Source: Streptococcus mitis 17/34 (GTDB taxonomy: Bacteria > Bacillota > Bacilli > Lactobacillales > Streptococcaceae). Taken from it: 64,000 nucleotides of DNA. Shown piece by piece: positions 25,863 through 36,884 of the stretch. Both the position numbers and the translations under genes were made by a program. Position 1 is the first letter of the stretch; each line of letters begins with the position of its first letter. The notes under the pieces are model-generated. The model made no database searches. It saw only the letters and a list, made by a program, of their open reading frames with translations, and was not told the origin of the DNA. Location of the stretch: assembly GCA_000430305.1 (NCBI GenBank), contig ASZZ01000001.1:124001-188000 (forward strand). Direction: 5' to 3'.

Positions 25863-27563
25863 ATGGAGAAAATCAGTTTAGAATCTCCTAAGACGGGGTC
25901 GGACCTAGTTTTGGAAACACTTCGTGATTTAGGAATTGATACCATCTTTGGTTATCCTGGTGGTGCTGTCTTGCCTTTTTATGATGCGATATATAATTTT
26001 AAAGGCATTCGCCACATTCTAGGACGCCATGAGCAAGGTTGTTTGCATGAAGCTGAAGGTTATGCCAAATCAACTGGAAAGTTGGGTGTTGCCGTCGTCA
26101 CTAGTGGACCAGGAGCCACAAATGCCATTACAGGGATTGCGGATGCCATGAGCGATAGCGTTCCCCTTTTGGTCTTTACAGGTCAAGTGGCGCGAGCAGG
26201 GATTGGGAAGGATGCCTTTCAGGAGGCAGACATCGTGGGAATTACCATGCCAATCACTAAGTACAATTACCAAGTACGTGAGACAGCTGATATCCCGCGT
26301 ATCATTACGGAAGCTGTCCATATCGCAACTACAGGCCGTCCAGGGCCGGTTGTCATTGACCTACCAAAAGACGTATCTGCTTTAGAAACAGACTTCATCT
26401 ATTCACCAGAAGTGAATCTACCAAGCTATCAGCCGACTCTTGAGCCAAATGATATGCAAATCAAGAAAATCTTGAAGCAATTATCCAAGGCCAAAAAGCC
26501 AGTCTTGTTAGCTGGTGGTGGAATTAGTTATGCTGAAGCTGCTGCAGAATTAAATGAATTTGCAGAACGCTATCAGATTCCAGTGGTAACCAGTCTTTTG
26601 GGACAAGGCACGATTGCAACGACTCATCCACTCTTTCTTGGAATGGGAGGAATGCACGGGTCTTTCGCAGCTAATATTGCCATGACGGAAGCAGACTTTA
26701 TGATTAGTATCGGTTGCCGTTTCGATGACCGCTTGACAGGAAATCCTAAGACCTTTGCTAAGAATGCCAAGGTTGCTCACATTGATATTGATCCAGCTGA
26801 GATTGGTAAGATTATCAGTGCAGATATTCCTGTAGTTGGAGATGCTAAGAAGGCCTTGCAAATGTTGTTGGCGGAACCAACAGTTCATAACAATACTGAA
26901 AAATGGATTGAAAAAGTCACAAAAGACAAGAACCGTGTTCGTTCTTATGACAAGAAAGAGCGTGTGGTCCAACCGCAAGCCGTTATTGAACGAATTGGTG
27001 AACTGACGAATGGAGATGCCATTGTGGTAACAGACGTTGGTCAACACCAAATGTGGACAGCCCAGTATTATCCATACCAAAATGAACGTCAGTTAGTGAC
27101 TTCAGGCGGTTTGGGAACCATGGGATTCGGAATTCCAGCAGCAATCGGTGCTAAAATTGCTAACCCAGATAAGGAAGTGGTCTTGTTCGTTGGAGATGGT
27201 GGTTTTCAAATGACCAACCAGGAATTGGCTATTTTGAACATTTACAAGGTGCCAATCAAGGTGGTTATGCTGAATAACCACTCTCTTGGAATGGTTCGCC
27301 AGTGGCAGGAATCCTTCTATGAAGGTAGAACATCAGAGTCAGTCTTCGATACCCTTCCCGATTTTCAACTGATGGCACAGGCTTATGGCATTAAAAACTA
27401 TAAGTTTGACAATCCTGAGACCTTGGCTCAAGACCTTGAAGTCATTACTGAGAATGTTCCTATGCTAATTGAGGTAGATATTTCTCGTAAGGAACAGGTG
27501 CTACCAATGGTACCAGCTGGTAAGAGTAATCATGAGATGTTGGGGGTGAAGTTCCATGCGTAG
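25863..27563 (+). CDS. ilvB: Acetolactate synthase large subunit
   Basis: 566 aa, thiamine-diphosphate enzyme making acetolactate and acetohydroxybutyrate, first common step to valine, leucine and isoleucine. Seen: GYPGGAVLPFYD, catalytic Glu in GRHEQGCLHEAEGYA, TSGPGATNAITGIADA and the ThDP motif GDGGFQMTNQELAI...NN. Starts with GAAAGGGGAACA upstream. It overlaps ilvN by eight bases. Confidence 0.97.
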   Translation: MEKISLESPKTGSDLVLETLRDLGIDTIFGYPGGAVLPFYDAIYNFKGIRHILGRHEQGCLHEAEGYAKSTGKLGVAVVTSGPGATNAITGIADAMSDSVPLLVFTGQVARAGIGKDAFQEADIVGITMPITKYNYQVRETADIPRIITEAVHIATTGRPGPVVIDLPKDVSALETDFIYSPEVNLPSYQPTLEPNDMQIKKILKQLSKAKKPVLLAGGGISYAEAAAELNEFAERYQIPVVTSLLGQGTIATTHPLFLGMGGMHGSFAANIAMTEADFMISIGCRFDDRLTGNPKTFAKNAKVAHIDIDPAEIGKIISADIPVVGDAKKALQMLLAEPTVHNNTEKWIEKVTKDKNRVRSYDKKERVVQPQAVIERIGELTNGDAIVVTDVGQHQMWTAQYYPYQNERQLVTSGGLGTMGFGIPAAIGAKIANPDKEVVLFVGDGGFQMTNQELAILNIYKVPIKVVMLNNHSLGMVRQWQESFYEGRTSESVFDTLPDFQLMAQAYGIKNYKFDNPETLAQDLEVITENVPMLIEVDISRKEQVLPMVPAGKSNHEMLGVKFHA

Positions 27564-28032
27564 AATGTTAACAGCAAAACTACAAAATCGTTCAGGAGTC
27601 CTCAATCGCTTTACTGGCGTTCTGTCTCGTCGTCAGGTTAATATCGAAAGCATCTCTGTTGGAGCAACAGAAGATCCGAATGTATCGCGCATCACCATTA
27701 TTATTGATGTAGCTTCACATGATGAAGTGGAGCAAATCATCAAGCAACTCAATCGTCAGATTGATGTGATTCGCATTCGAGATATTACAGACAAGCCTCA
27801 TTTGGAGCGCGAGGTGATTTTGGTTAAGATGTCAGCGCCAGCTGAGAAGCGAGCTGAGATTTTAGCGATTATTCAACCTTTCCGTGCAACGGTGGTGGAT
27901 GTAGCGCCAAGCACGATTACCATTCAGATGACAGGAAATGCAGAAAAGAGCGAGGCCCTGTTGCGAGTCATTCGACCATACGGTATTCGTAATATTGCTA
28001 GAACGGGTGCAACTGGATTTACCCGAGATTAA
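27556..28032 (+). CDS. ilvN: Acetolactate synthase small (regulatory) subunit
   Basis: 158 aa: N-terminal ACT domain (LTAKLQNRSGVLNRFTGVLS, RRQVNIESISVG) that binds valine for feedback control, and a C-terminal ACT-like domain. Overlap with ilvB ensures equal translation. Confidence 0.96.
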   Translation: MRRMLTAKLQNRSGVLNRFTGVLSRRQVNIESISVGATEDPNVSRITIIIDVASHDEVEQIIKQLNRQIDVIRIRDITDKPHLEREVILVKMSAPAEKRAEILAIIQPFRATVVDVAPSTITIQMTGNAEKSEALLRVIRPYGIRNIARTGATGFTRD

Positions 28033-28081
28033 CAATCCAACTTAAATTTGTTAAACCAGCCTAAAAGGCAATAAATAATAG

Positions 28082-29119
<1,038 letters not shown>

Positions 29120-29138
29120 TTTATAGAAATTAAGGTGA

Positions 29139-29169
29139 AGGCGAGTTGGGGGGACCTAACTCGCTTTTA
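29139..29169 (+). terminator. ilvBNC terminator
   Basis: GCGAGTT (29141-29147) and AACTCGC (29158-29164) followed by TTTT. Confidence 0.75.
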
Positions 29170-29233
29170 TAATCAATTCATCTCTCTTTTTAGAAGAAGG
29201 ATTGTGATAGTATGAATAGTCTAGGAGAAAAAG

Positions 29234-30483
29234 ATGTTAAGTTCAAAAGATATCATCAAGGCTCATAAGGTCTTGAGCGGTGTGGTTGTGAATACCCCAC
29301 TGGATTATGATCATTATTTATCGGAGAAGTATGGTGCTAAGATTTATTTGAAAAAGGAAAATGCCCAACGTGTTCGTTCCTTTAAAATTCGTGGTGCCTA
29401 TTATGCTATTTCTCAGCTCAGCAAGGAAGAGCGTGAGCGTGGGGTAGTCTGTGCTTCTGCGGGGAATCATGCGCAGGGAGTTGCCTATACTTGTAATGAG
29501 ATGAAAATTCCTGCTACTATTTTCATGCCCATTACAACTCCGCAACAAAAGATTGGCCAAGTTCGCTTTTTTGGTGGGGATTTCGTAACCATTAAACTAG
29601 TTGGAGATACTTTTGATGCCTCAGCTAAGGCAGCTCAAGAATTTACAGTCTCTGAAAATCGTACCTTTATTGATCCCTTTGATGATGCTCATGTCCAGGC
29701 AGGTCAAGGGACCGTTGCTTATGAGATTTTAGAAGAAGCTCGAAAAGAATCGATTGATTTTGATGCTGTCTTGGTTCCTGTTGGTGGTGGCGGTCTCATT
29801 GCTGGGGTTTCTACCTATATCAAGGAAACAAGTCCAGAGATTGAGGTTATCGGAGTAGAGGCGAATGGGGCACGTTCCATGAAGGCTGCCTTTGAAGCTG
29901 GTGGACCTGTTAAGCTTAAGGAAATTGACAAATTTGCAGATGGGATTGCCGTACAAAAGGTAGGTCAGTTGACTTATGAGGCAACTCGTCAACATGTTCA
30001 AACTTTGGTAGGTGTCGATGAGGGATTGATTTCTGAAACTTTGATTGACCTCTACTCTAAGCAAGGGATTGTTGCAGAACCTGCTGGAGCAGCTAGTATT
30101 GCCTCTTTAGAAGTTTTAGCTGAATATATCAAGGGGAAAACCATTTGTTGTATCATTCTGGAGGAAATAATGATATCAACCGTATGCCAGAAATGGAAGA
30201 ACGTGCCTTGATTTATGATGGGATCAAGCATTACTTTGTGGTCAATTTTCCACAGCGTCCAGGAGCATTACGTGAATTTGTAAATGATATCTTGGGGCCA
30301 AACGATGATATCACACGTTTTGAGTATATCAAACGAGCTAGTAAGGGGACAGGACCTGTATTGATCGGGATCGCTTTAGCAGATAAGCATGATTATGCAG
30401 GATTGATTCGTCGAATGGAAGGTTTTGATCCAGCTTATATTAACTTAAATGGTAATGAAACGCTCTATAATATGCTTGTCTGA
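29234..30483 (+). CDS. ilvA: Threonine ammonia-lyase IlvA, frame broken by 1-base deletion
   Basis: PLP enzyme making 2-oxobutyrate for isoleucine. The PLP lysine is in [11 protein letters not shown], and the glycine loop is [11 protein letters not shown]. The frame ends at 30211 after KTICCII; one missing T at about 30156-30157 accounts for this, and the expected [20 protein letters not shown] and C-terminal ACT-like regulatory domain ([16 protein letters not shown]) continue to 30483. Corrected length 416 aa, as in pneumococcus. It has its own ribosome binding site (CTAGGAG) after the ilvC terminator. Confidence 0.93.
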
Positions 30484-30509
30484 GGATTAATAAAAAAATA
30501 TCATATTAT

Positions 30510-30538
30510 TTGCACAACTGATGTATAGGTGCTATAAT
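30510..30538 (+). promoter_or_regulatory. Strong promoter of a short leader-peptide unit
   Basis: TTGCAC (30510-30515), 17-bp spacer, TATAAT (30533-30538), followed by an AAAGGGGG ribosome binding site at 30549-30556. Confidence 0.7.
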
Positions 30539-30564
30539 GAGGGTGAAGAAAGGGGGCGATTCCT

Positions 30565-30612
30565 ATGGACTTAGGAAAACTATCGTACTACTTCTACTAT
30601 AACTCACTATAG
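30565..30612 (+). CDS. 15-aa Tyr/Phe-rich peptide, possible attenuation leader peptide
   Basis: Encodes MDLGKLSYYFYYNSL. Five of six consecutive residues are tyrosine or phenylalanine (TAC TAC TTC TAC TAT), and these codons lie within the hairpin at 30585-30615 that precedes a T-rich tract. Strong promoter and ribosome binding site precede it. This is the layout of an aromatic amino acid attenuator, but no biosynthetic or transport gene follows: the next gene, at 31305, has its own promoter. It could instead be a small signalling or toxic peptide; the lack of a partner gene prevents choosing. Confidence 0.45.
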   Translation: MDLGKLSYYFYYNSL

Positions 30613-30630
30613 TACCTATTATTTTTTATT
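30585..30630 (+). terminator. Alternative hairpins and T-rich tract overlapping leader peptide
   Basis: Two mutually exclusive stems: GTACTA (30585-30590) with TAGTAC (30610-30615), or TACTATA (30595-30601) with TATAGTA (30608-30614). CTATTATTTTTTATT follows. The stop codon of the peptide lies in the right arm. Confidence 0.5.
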
Positions 30631-31242
30631 TCAGTTTATAATAATAAAGAAGAATGACTTGTTATATATAGGGCTATTTTTTAGAATACCATATTTTATA
30701 TATATAATTTTAAGTTTGATTAAATATAATAGGAATTAGAAAAAATAATCAATGCTTATGAGGTAGATTTGGTGAGTTGATTGAATATAGTATATGATAG
30801 CAGTAATATGAGGCGAGTAGAACATTTGGAATACTAGGAAGTGCTATTCTAAATGCTGATTGTAATAGCGGTGTGTTATAAGAATATGCAAAATTTGATG
30901 AGATAAGTCAATTGTACCGGTTAAAAAAGTTAAATAGTAACAGGAAGGGAACCAAAGGAAATAGAAAGGATAAAATAGATATGAGATAGTCAGAAAAGGA
31001 AGATTCTCTTTGACAAACTTATAGATTAAAATGAAGATATAGAATATGACTCCTGTTTATCCTATTGAGAAACTGGTATTTTTTCTTGATGAATATTTTT
31101 GCGAATTATAAGTTTAATAATTCAATTATTTTTAGGGTGCGTACTAATGGGTTATAGCAACTAAAAACCTATATATTATCGGCTTTAAAAAAGAAGTAAG
31201 AAAAAACTAAATCATTTGTTTTATTGAATATATGTTTTTTTA
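30631..31242. other. AT-rich stretch without an intact gene
   Basis: About 600 bases with no supported reading frame. Short coding-like pieces interrupted by stops occur on the plus strand near 30730-30990 (for example a piece reading TFGILGSAILNADC and, after a stop, EYAKFDEISQLY), which suggests a decayed gene. I recognise no family. Confidence 0.4.
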
Positions 31243-31271
31243 TTGACAAAAGACATAAAAACGTATAGAAT
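31243..31271 (+). promoter_or_regulatory. Promoter of small HTH gene
   Basis: TTGACA (31243-31248), 17-bp spacer, TAGAAT (31266-31271). Confidence 0.7.
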
Positions 31272-31304
31272 AATATATCGTAAAGAAGAAAATAGGAGAA
31301 GAAC

Positions 31305-31520
31305 ATGGCTAAGTCAAACTTTGAAAAAGTAGAATCAGTTGTTGGCTGGGTTCGTGATAAGAAAATCACAGGCTACCGTATCTCTAAGGAAACGAATGCG
31401 CGTGAGATGTCTATCATTGCTCTAGCGCAGGGTCGTGCGAAAGTAAAAAATATTTCATTTGAAACAGCTCTAGGTTTAATTGATTTCTATGACAAAAATC
31501 ATGAAAAATTTGAAGATTAA
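31305..31520 (+). CDS. Small HTH-like DNA-binding protein
   Basis: 71 aa with ATAGGAGAA ribosome binding site. The segment KKITGYRISKETNAREMSII and following ALAQGRAKVKNISFETALGL resembles the helix-turn-helix of Cro/CI-type regulators. A short conserved gene in Mitis-group streptococci near the amino-acid ABC operon; target unknown. Confidence 0.75.
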   Translation: MAKSNFEKVESVVGWVRDKKITGYRISKETNAREMSIIALAQGRAKVKNISFETALGLIDFYDKNHEKFED

Positions 31521-31577
31521 TCTTTGGATGACGGCGGATTCTTAAATAGGGTCTGCCTTTTCATTTTGACCAAGCAA

Positions 31578-31605
31578 AAAGACTGCTCGATTGATGCAGC
31601 CTTTT
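31578..31605 (-). terminator. Terminator of amino-acid ABC operon
   Basis: On the minus strand GGCTGC pairs with GCAGTC (31596-31601 with 31581-31586, one G-U), followed by TTTTT. Confidence 0.75.
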
Positions 31606-31609
31606 CTTT

Positions 31610-32351
31610 TTATTTGAGATAGCGTTGAAGGAATTCTTTTGTACGGTCTTCTTTAGGATTGGTGAAGAGATCTTCTGGTTTGCCTTCTTCAGCGATTACT
31701 CCCTTATCCATAAAGATCACACGGTGGGAGACATCACGGGCGAATTCCATTTCGTGGGTTACGACAATCATAGTCAAGCCTTCTTGGGCAAGTTCCTGCA
31801 TGATTTTAAGTACTTCTCCAACCATTTCTGGATCGAGAGCTGATGTTGGTTCATCAAAGAGAATAGCATCAGGATTCATTGAAAGGGCACGAGCAATAGC
31901 CACACGTTGTTTTTGACCACCTGAGAGTTGTTTTGGTTTCGCTTGCCAGTAGCGTTCCCCCATACCGACCTTTTCTAGGTTTTCTTTGGCAATCTTTTCA
32001 GCTTCTGTACGTTCACGTTTAAGGACAGTTGTCTGAGCGACGATTGTATTTTCAAGAACGTTGAGATTTTCAAAGAGATTAAAGGATTGGAACACCATTC
32101 CCAACTTTTCACGGTATTGTGTGAGGTCATAACCTTTTTTCGAGGACGTTTTGCCCATGATAAAGGATTTGTCCATCAGTTGGCGTTTCAAGTAGGTTAA
32201 TGGAGCGGAGGAAGGTCGATTTTCCGCTTCCAGAGCTTCCGATGATAGAGATAACTTCTCCCTTGTGGACAGTGAGAGAAATGTCTTTTAGCACTTCGTT
32301 TTGTCCATAGGATTTTTTGAGGTGTTTAATTTCAAGGATTGCTTGTGTCAT
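31610..32351 (-). CDS. Amino-acid ABC transporter ATP-binding protein, frame broken by 1-base insertion
   Basis: GlnQ/ArtP-type ATPase of a polar amino-acid importer. Walker [10 protein letters not shown], signature LSGGQKQR and Walker [15 protein letters not shown] are intact. The frame breaks in a run of six T on the plus strand (32135-32140); five T would read [15 protein letters not shown] and give 246 aa, normal for the family. Its start (32351) overlaps the stop of the permease-binding protein gene by one base. Confidence 0.92.
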
Positions 32352-33916
32352 TATTTCAAATCCTCCGTTTGCATTTGATTAGCACCTGTAGTATAGGTAT
32401 CCATATCCATTCGGCGTTCGATGAAGCGTAGGATACGTGTTACGGTAAAGGTGAGGACAAAGTAAATCACGGCGATGATTGTAAATGTCTGGAAGTATTG
32501 ATAGGTTTGAGTTGCCACGGTATTTCCTGAGAAATAAAGCTCAACAACAGAAATAACGTTCAATACAGATGTATCTTTGATATTGATGACAAATTCATTA
32601 CCAGTTGCTGGTAGGATATTGCGGACAACCTGAGGTAGCACAATCTTACGCATGGTTTGGTTATGAGTCATACCAAGAGCAGTAGCAGCTTCAAATTGTC
32701 CCTTGTCAACTGCTAGGATACCACCACGGACGATTTCAGTCATATAGGCACCGGTATTTATTGAAACGATGAAGATAGCAGCTAGTGTACGGTCAAGGTT
32801 GATCCCGAAAGCTTGGGCAGTTCCATAGTAGATAACCATTGATTGAACAATCATTGGTGTACCACGGAAAATTTCAATGTAGACATTGAGGATCCAGCCG
32901 ACTAGTTTTTGTAGGCCGTAAATGGCTTTGTTTTCAGAGAGAGGAGCAGTACGGAAAACACCAATCGCAAGACCGATAATGAGACCTATGATGGTTCCGA
33001 CGATAGAGATTAAAAGAGTGATACCAGCACCACGCAAGAGTTGTTGCCAGTTTTCAGAAAGAATTTTAGCGACTTGGTTAAAGAAACTACTGCTAGTCTC
33101 TTCAGTTGTTGTAGCTTCGGCAGGTTGCTCCTTGATCATACGGTCCATCAAGGCAACTTGCTCATCTTTAGAAATGGTTTCAATGCTGGCATTGATTTGG
33201 TTAATCCGAATGTCATCTTTACGAAGTCCAATGGCGATAGCTGTATCTTCTTCCCCGGTTTTGAAACCTGGTTCTACTTGAATCATCTTAAACTTAGAGT
33301 TAGCAGCTTCGGCAGTCAGAGCTTCTGGTCGTTCAGAAACATAAGCATCGATGACACCAGCCTCAAGAGCTTGGCGCATTTGAGCGAAGTCTCCCATGGC
33401 TGTTTCTTTTTTAGCACCTGGGATTTGTGCAATCAAGTCATAAAGGTAGACACCTTGTTGAGAAGTGATTTTCGCACCATTAAAGTCATCTAAAGATTTG
33501 GCATTTGCATAGGCAGAATCTTTTTTAACTAGTAGAACTGGTTCACTAGTGTAGTAACTGCTTGAAAAAGCAATTTCTTGTTTACGTTCAGCAGTAGGAC
33601 TCATACCTGCGATAATCATGTCAATCTTACCAGAAGTAAGGGCAGGAACTAAACCTTCCCACTTGGTTTTAACAACCAAAGGTTCTTTACCTAAGTCCTT
33701 AGCGATTTTCTTGGCAATCTGGACATCGTATCCATTGGCGTACTGGTTAGTCCCATCGATTTTGACAGCTCCATTGCTATCATCATCCTGGGTCCAGTTA
33801 AAGGGAGCATATGCTGCTTCCATCCCGATGCGTAAATATTCATCAGCTTGAGCAACATTGACAAGTCCTAGCATCAGCAAGAGACTTGTGAAAATAGATA
33901 AGTATATTTTTCTCAT
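32351..33916 (-). CDS. Amino-acid ABC transporter, fused substrate-binding protein and permease
   Basis: 521 aa. Signal peptide (residues 1-24), periplasmic-binding-protein-type family 3 domain (about 27-265: EYLRIGMEAAYAPFNW, GKIDMIIAGMSPTAERK), then a HisM-type permease domain (about 295-500) with the EAA-like loop QFEAATALGMTHNQTMRKIV. Fusion of both parts in one chain is usual in lactic acid bacteria. Probably imports glutamine/glutamate or another polar amino acid; specificity is not readable. Operon with the ATPase gene. Confidence 0.93.
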   Translation of the reverse strand: MRKIYLSIFTSLLLMLGLVNVAQADEYLRIGMEAAYAPFNWTQDDDSNGAVKIDGTNQYANGYDVQIAKKIAKDLGKEPLVVKTKWEGLVPALTSGKIDMIIAGMSPTAERKQEIAFSSSYYTSEPVLLVKKDSAYANAKSLDDFNGAKITSQQGVYLYDLIAQIPGAKKETAMGDFAQMRQALEAGVIDAYVSERPEALTAEAANSKFKMIQVEPGFKTGEEDTAIAIGLRKDDIRINQINASIETISKDEQVALMDRMIKEQPAEATTTEETSSSFFNQVAKILSENWQQLLRGAGITLLISIVGTIIGLIIGLAIGVFRTAPLSENKAIYGLQKLVGWILNVYIEIFRGTPMIVQSMVIYYGTAQAFGINLDRTLAAIFIVSINTGAYMTEIVRGGILAVDKGQFEAATALGMTHNQTMRKIVLPQVVRNILPATGNEFVINIKDTSVLNVISVVELYFSGNTVATQTYQYFQTFTIIAVIYFVLTFTVTRILRFIERRMDMDTYTTGANQMQTEDLK

Positions 33917-34054
33917 GATTTCTCCTATTTCTAATCTATTAAAAAATAACTGTCTCCTATTTTATCGAAAAAAACTTTATTTTTCAATATGGGTAAGCCC
34001 TTACTTGAGAAAAAATGATATAATGATAGCAAAGATAAAAAGGGGGATTAGTTG

Positions 34055-35944
34055 ATGAAAAAAACTTTTTTCTTACTGGTGTTAGGCTTGTTTTGCCTTC
34101 TGCCACTCTCGGTTTTTGCCATTGATTTTAAGATAAACTCTTATCAAGGTGATTTGTATATTCATGCAGACAACACGGCAGAATTTAGACAGAAGATAGT
34201 TTATCAGTTTGAGGAGGACTTTAAAGGCCAAATCGTGGGACTTGGACGTGCTGGCAAGATGCCTAGTGGATTTGACATTGATCCTCATCCAAAGGTTCAG
34301 GCCGCGAAAAATGGTGCTGAATTGACAGACGTTACTAGCGAAGTGATAGAAGGAGCAGATGGTTATACTGTTAAAGTTTATAATCCAGGTCAGGAAGGTG
34401 ACACAGTTGAAGTTGACCTTGTCTGGAACTTAAAGAATTTGCTTTTCCTATATGATGATATCGCTGAATTAAATTGGCAACCTTTAACAGATAGTTCAGG
34501 GGCTATTGGAAAGTTTGAATTTCATGTAAGGGGAGATAAGGGGGCTGAAAAACTCTTTTTCCATACAGGGAAACTCTTTAAAGAAGGAACGATTGAAAAG
34601 AGTAACTTTGATTATACTATTCGTTTAGACAATCTTCCTCCTAAGCGTGGAGTTGAATTGCATGCCTACTGGCCTCGAACTGATTTTGCTAGCGCTAGGG
34701 ATCAGGGCTTGAAAGGGAATCGTTTAGAGGAGTTTAATAAGATAGAAGACTCGATTGTTGGAGAAAAAGAGCTGAGTAAACAACTCGTCACTTGGGTCTT
34801 TCCTTCGATACTTTCCATCTCTTTGTTATTGAGTGCTTTCTTCTATTTTATCTATAGAAGAAAGACCACTCCTTCAGTCAAATATGCCAAAAATCATCGT
34901 CTATATGAGCCACCAATGGAATTAGAGCCTATGGTTTTATCAGAGGCTGTCTACTCGACCTCCTTGGAGGAAGTGAGTCCCTTAGTCAAGGGGGCTGGAA
35001 AATTCACCTTTGATCAACTCATTCAAGCTACCTTGCTAGATGTGATAGACCGTGGGAATGTCTCTATTATTTCAGAAGGAGATGCAGTTGGCTTGAGGCT
35101 GGTAAGAGAAGATGGTTTGTCAAACTTTGAGAAAGACTGTCTAAATCTGGCTTTTTCAGGCAAAAAAGAAGAAACTCTTTCCAATTTGTTTGCGGATTAC
35201 AAGGTATCTGATAGTCTTTATCGTAGAGCAAAAGTCTCTGATGAAAAACGGATTCAAGCAAAGGGGCGTCAGCTCAAATCGTCTTTTGAAGAAGTATTGA
35301 AAGAGATGCAAGAAGGGGTGAGAAATCGAGTTTCCTTCTGGGGCCTCCCAGATTATTATCGTTCCTTGACTGGTGGAGAAAAGGCCTTGCAGGTGGGTAT
35401 GGGTATTTCCACTATCTTGCCCTTATTTATCGGATTTGGTTTGTTCTTGTACAGTTTAGACGTTCATGGCTATCTTTACCTCCCCTTGCCAATACTTGGT
35501 TTTCTAGGTTTGGTTTTGGCTGTCTTCTATTATTGGAAGCTTCGGCTAGATAATCGTGATGGTGTCTTAAATGAAGCGGGAGCAGAAGTCTACTATCTCT
35601 GGACCAGTTTTGAAAATATGTTGCGTGAGATTGCACGACTGGATCAGGCTGAATTGGAAAGTATTGTAGTCTGGAATCGCCTCTTGGTCTATGCAACCTT
35701 ATTTGGCTATGCGGATAAGGTTAGTCATTTGATGAAGGTTCATCATATCCAAGTGGAAAATCCAGATATCAATCTCTATGTAGCTTATGGCTGGCACAGT
35801 ATGTTTTATCATTCAAGCGCGCAAATGAGCCATTATGCCAGTGTCGCAAATACAGCAAGTACCTACTCGGTATCTTCTGGAAGTGGAAGTTCTGGCGGTG
35901 GCTTCTCTGGTGGCGGAGGCGGTGGCAGTATCGGTGCCTTTTAA
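34055..35944 (+). CDS. DUF2207 family membrane protein
   Basis: 629 aa. Signal peptide (residues 1-22, LPLSVFA), extracellular DUF2207 domain (about 25-235, DFKINSYQGDLYIHADNTAE), a membrane helix near 250-270, a cytoplasmic part, two helices near 450-500, and a glycine/serine-rich tail at the end (GSGSSGGGFSGGGGGGS). The start at 34055 has AGGGGGAT eight bases upstream; an in-frame TTG three bases earlier is not needed. Function unknown; Gly-rich tails are typical of the family. Confidence 0.88.
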   Translation: MKKTFFLLVLGLFCLLPLSVFAIDFKINSYQGDLYIHADNTAEFRQKIVYQFEEDFKGQIVGLGRAGKMPSGFDIDPHPKVQAAKNGAELTDVTSEVIEGADGYTVKVYNPGQEGDTVEVDLVWNLKNLLFLYDDIAELNWQPLTDSSGAIGKFEFHVRGDKGAEKLFFHTGKLFKEGTIEKSNFDYTIRLDNLPPKRGVELHAYWPRTDFASARDQGLKGNRLEEFNKIEDSIVGEKELSKQLVTWVFPSILSISLLLSAFFYFIYRRKTTPSVKYAKNHRLYEPPMELEPMVLSEAVYSTSLEEVSPLVKGAGKFTFDQLIQATLLDVIDRGNVSIISEGDAVGLRLVREDGLSNFEKDCLNLAFSGKKEETLSNLFADYKVSDSLYRRAKVSDEKRIQAKGRQLKSSFEEVLKEMQEGVRNRVSFWGLPDYYRSLTGGEKALQVGMGISTILPLFIGFGLFLYSLDVHGYLYLPLPILGFLGLVLAVFYYWKLRLDNRDGVLNEAGAEVYYLWTSFENMLREIARLDQAELESIVVWNRLLVYATLFGYADKVSHLMKVHHIQVENPDINLYVAYGWHSMFYHSSAQMSHYASVANTASTYSVSSGSGSSGGGFSGGGGGGSIGAF

Positions 35945-36004
35945 AGAGAACTGCCATAGACTGAAAAATATGCTATAATGGAAGATAGAAAAAAGGAGTA
36001 ATCT

Positions 36005-36850
36005 ATGTATCTTATTGAAATTTTAAAATCTATCTTCTTCGGGATTGTTGAAGGAATTACGGAATGGTTGCCCATTTCCAGTACCGGTCACTTGATTTTA
36101 GCAGAGGAATTTATCCAATACCAAAATCAAAATGAAGCCTTTATGTCCATGTTTAATGTCGTGATTCAGCTTGGTGCTATTTTAGCAGTCATGGTGATTT
36201 ATTTTAACAAGCTCAATCCTTTCAAACCGACTAAGGACAAGCAGGAAGTTCGTAAGACTTGGAGACTGTGGTTGAAAGTCTTAGTTGCTACTTTACCTTT
36301 GCTTGGTGTCTTTAAATTTGACGATTGGTTTGATACCCACTTCCATAATATGGTTTCTGTTGCTCTTATGTTGATTATCTATGGGATTGCCTTTATCTAT
36401 TTGGAAAAGCGCAATAAAGCGCGTGCTATCGAGCCAAGTGTGACAGAGTTGGACAAGCTTCCTTATACGACAGCTTTCTATATCGGACTCTTCCAAGTTC
36501 TTGCCCTTTTGCCAGGAACTAGCCGTTCTGGGGCAACGATTGTCGGTGGTTTATTGAATGGAACCAGTCGTTCTGTTGTAACGGAATTTACCTTCTATCT
36601 TGGAATTCCTGTTATGTTTGGAGCCAGTGCTTTAAAGATTTTCAAATTTGTGAAAGCAGGACAGCTCTTGAGCTTTGGGCAATTATTCTTGCTCTTGGTT
36701 GCGATGGGAGTAGCTTTTGCAGTCAGCATGGTCGCTATTCGTTTCTTGACAAGTTATGTGAAAAAACACGACTTTACCCTTTTCGGTAAATACCGTATCG
36801 TACTTGGTAGTGTCTTGCTACTTTATAGCTTTGTTCGTTTATTTGTATAA
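36005..36850 (+). CDS. uppP: Undecaprenyl-diphosphate phosphatase UppP (BacA)
   Basis: 281 aa, seven to eight helices. The catalytic motifs are present: [18 protein letters not shown] with the ExxxE pair, and [11 protein letters not shown]. It recycles undecaprenyl pyrophosphate to the lipid carrier for peptidoglycan and gives bacitracin tolerance. A TATAAT (35974-35979) and AAAAGGAG precede it. Confidence 0.96.
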   Translation: MYLIEILKSIFFGIVEGITEWLPISSTGHLILAEEFIQYQNQNEAFMSMFNVVIQLGAILAVMVIYFNKLNPFKPTKDKQEVRKTWRLWLKVLVATLPLLGVFKFDDWFDTHFHNMVSVALMLIIYGIAFIYLEKRNKARAIEPSVTELDKLPYTTAFYIGLFQVLALLPGTSRSGATIVGGLLNGTSRSVVTEFTFYLGIPVMFGASALKIFKFVKAGQLLSFGQLFLLLVAMGVAFAVSMVAIRFLTSYVKKHDFTLFGKYRIVLGSVLLLYSFVRLFV

Positions 36851-36852
36851 GA

Positions 36853-36884
36853 AAAACCTTGAAGGGGCAACTCTTCAAGGTTTT
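36853..36884. terminator. Bidirectional terminator between uppP and dinB
   Basis: AAAACCTTGAAG (36853-36864) pairs perfectly with CTTCAAGGTTTT (36873-36884); A and T runs serve both directions. It overlaps the dinB stop codon. Confidence 0.9.
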
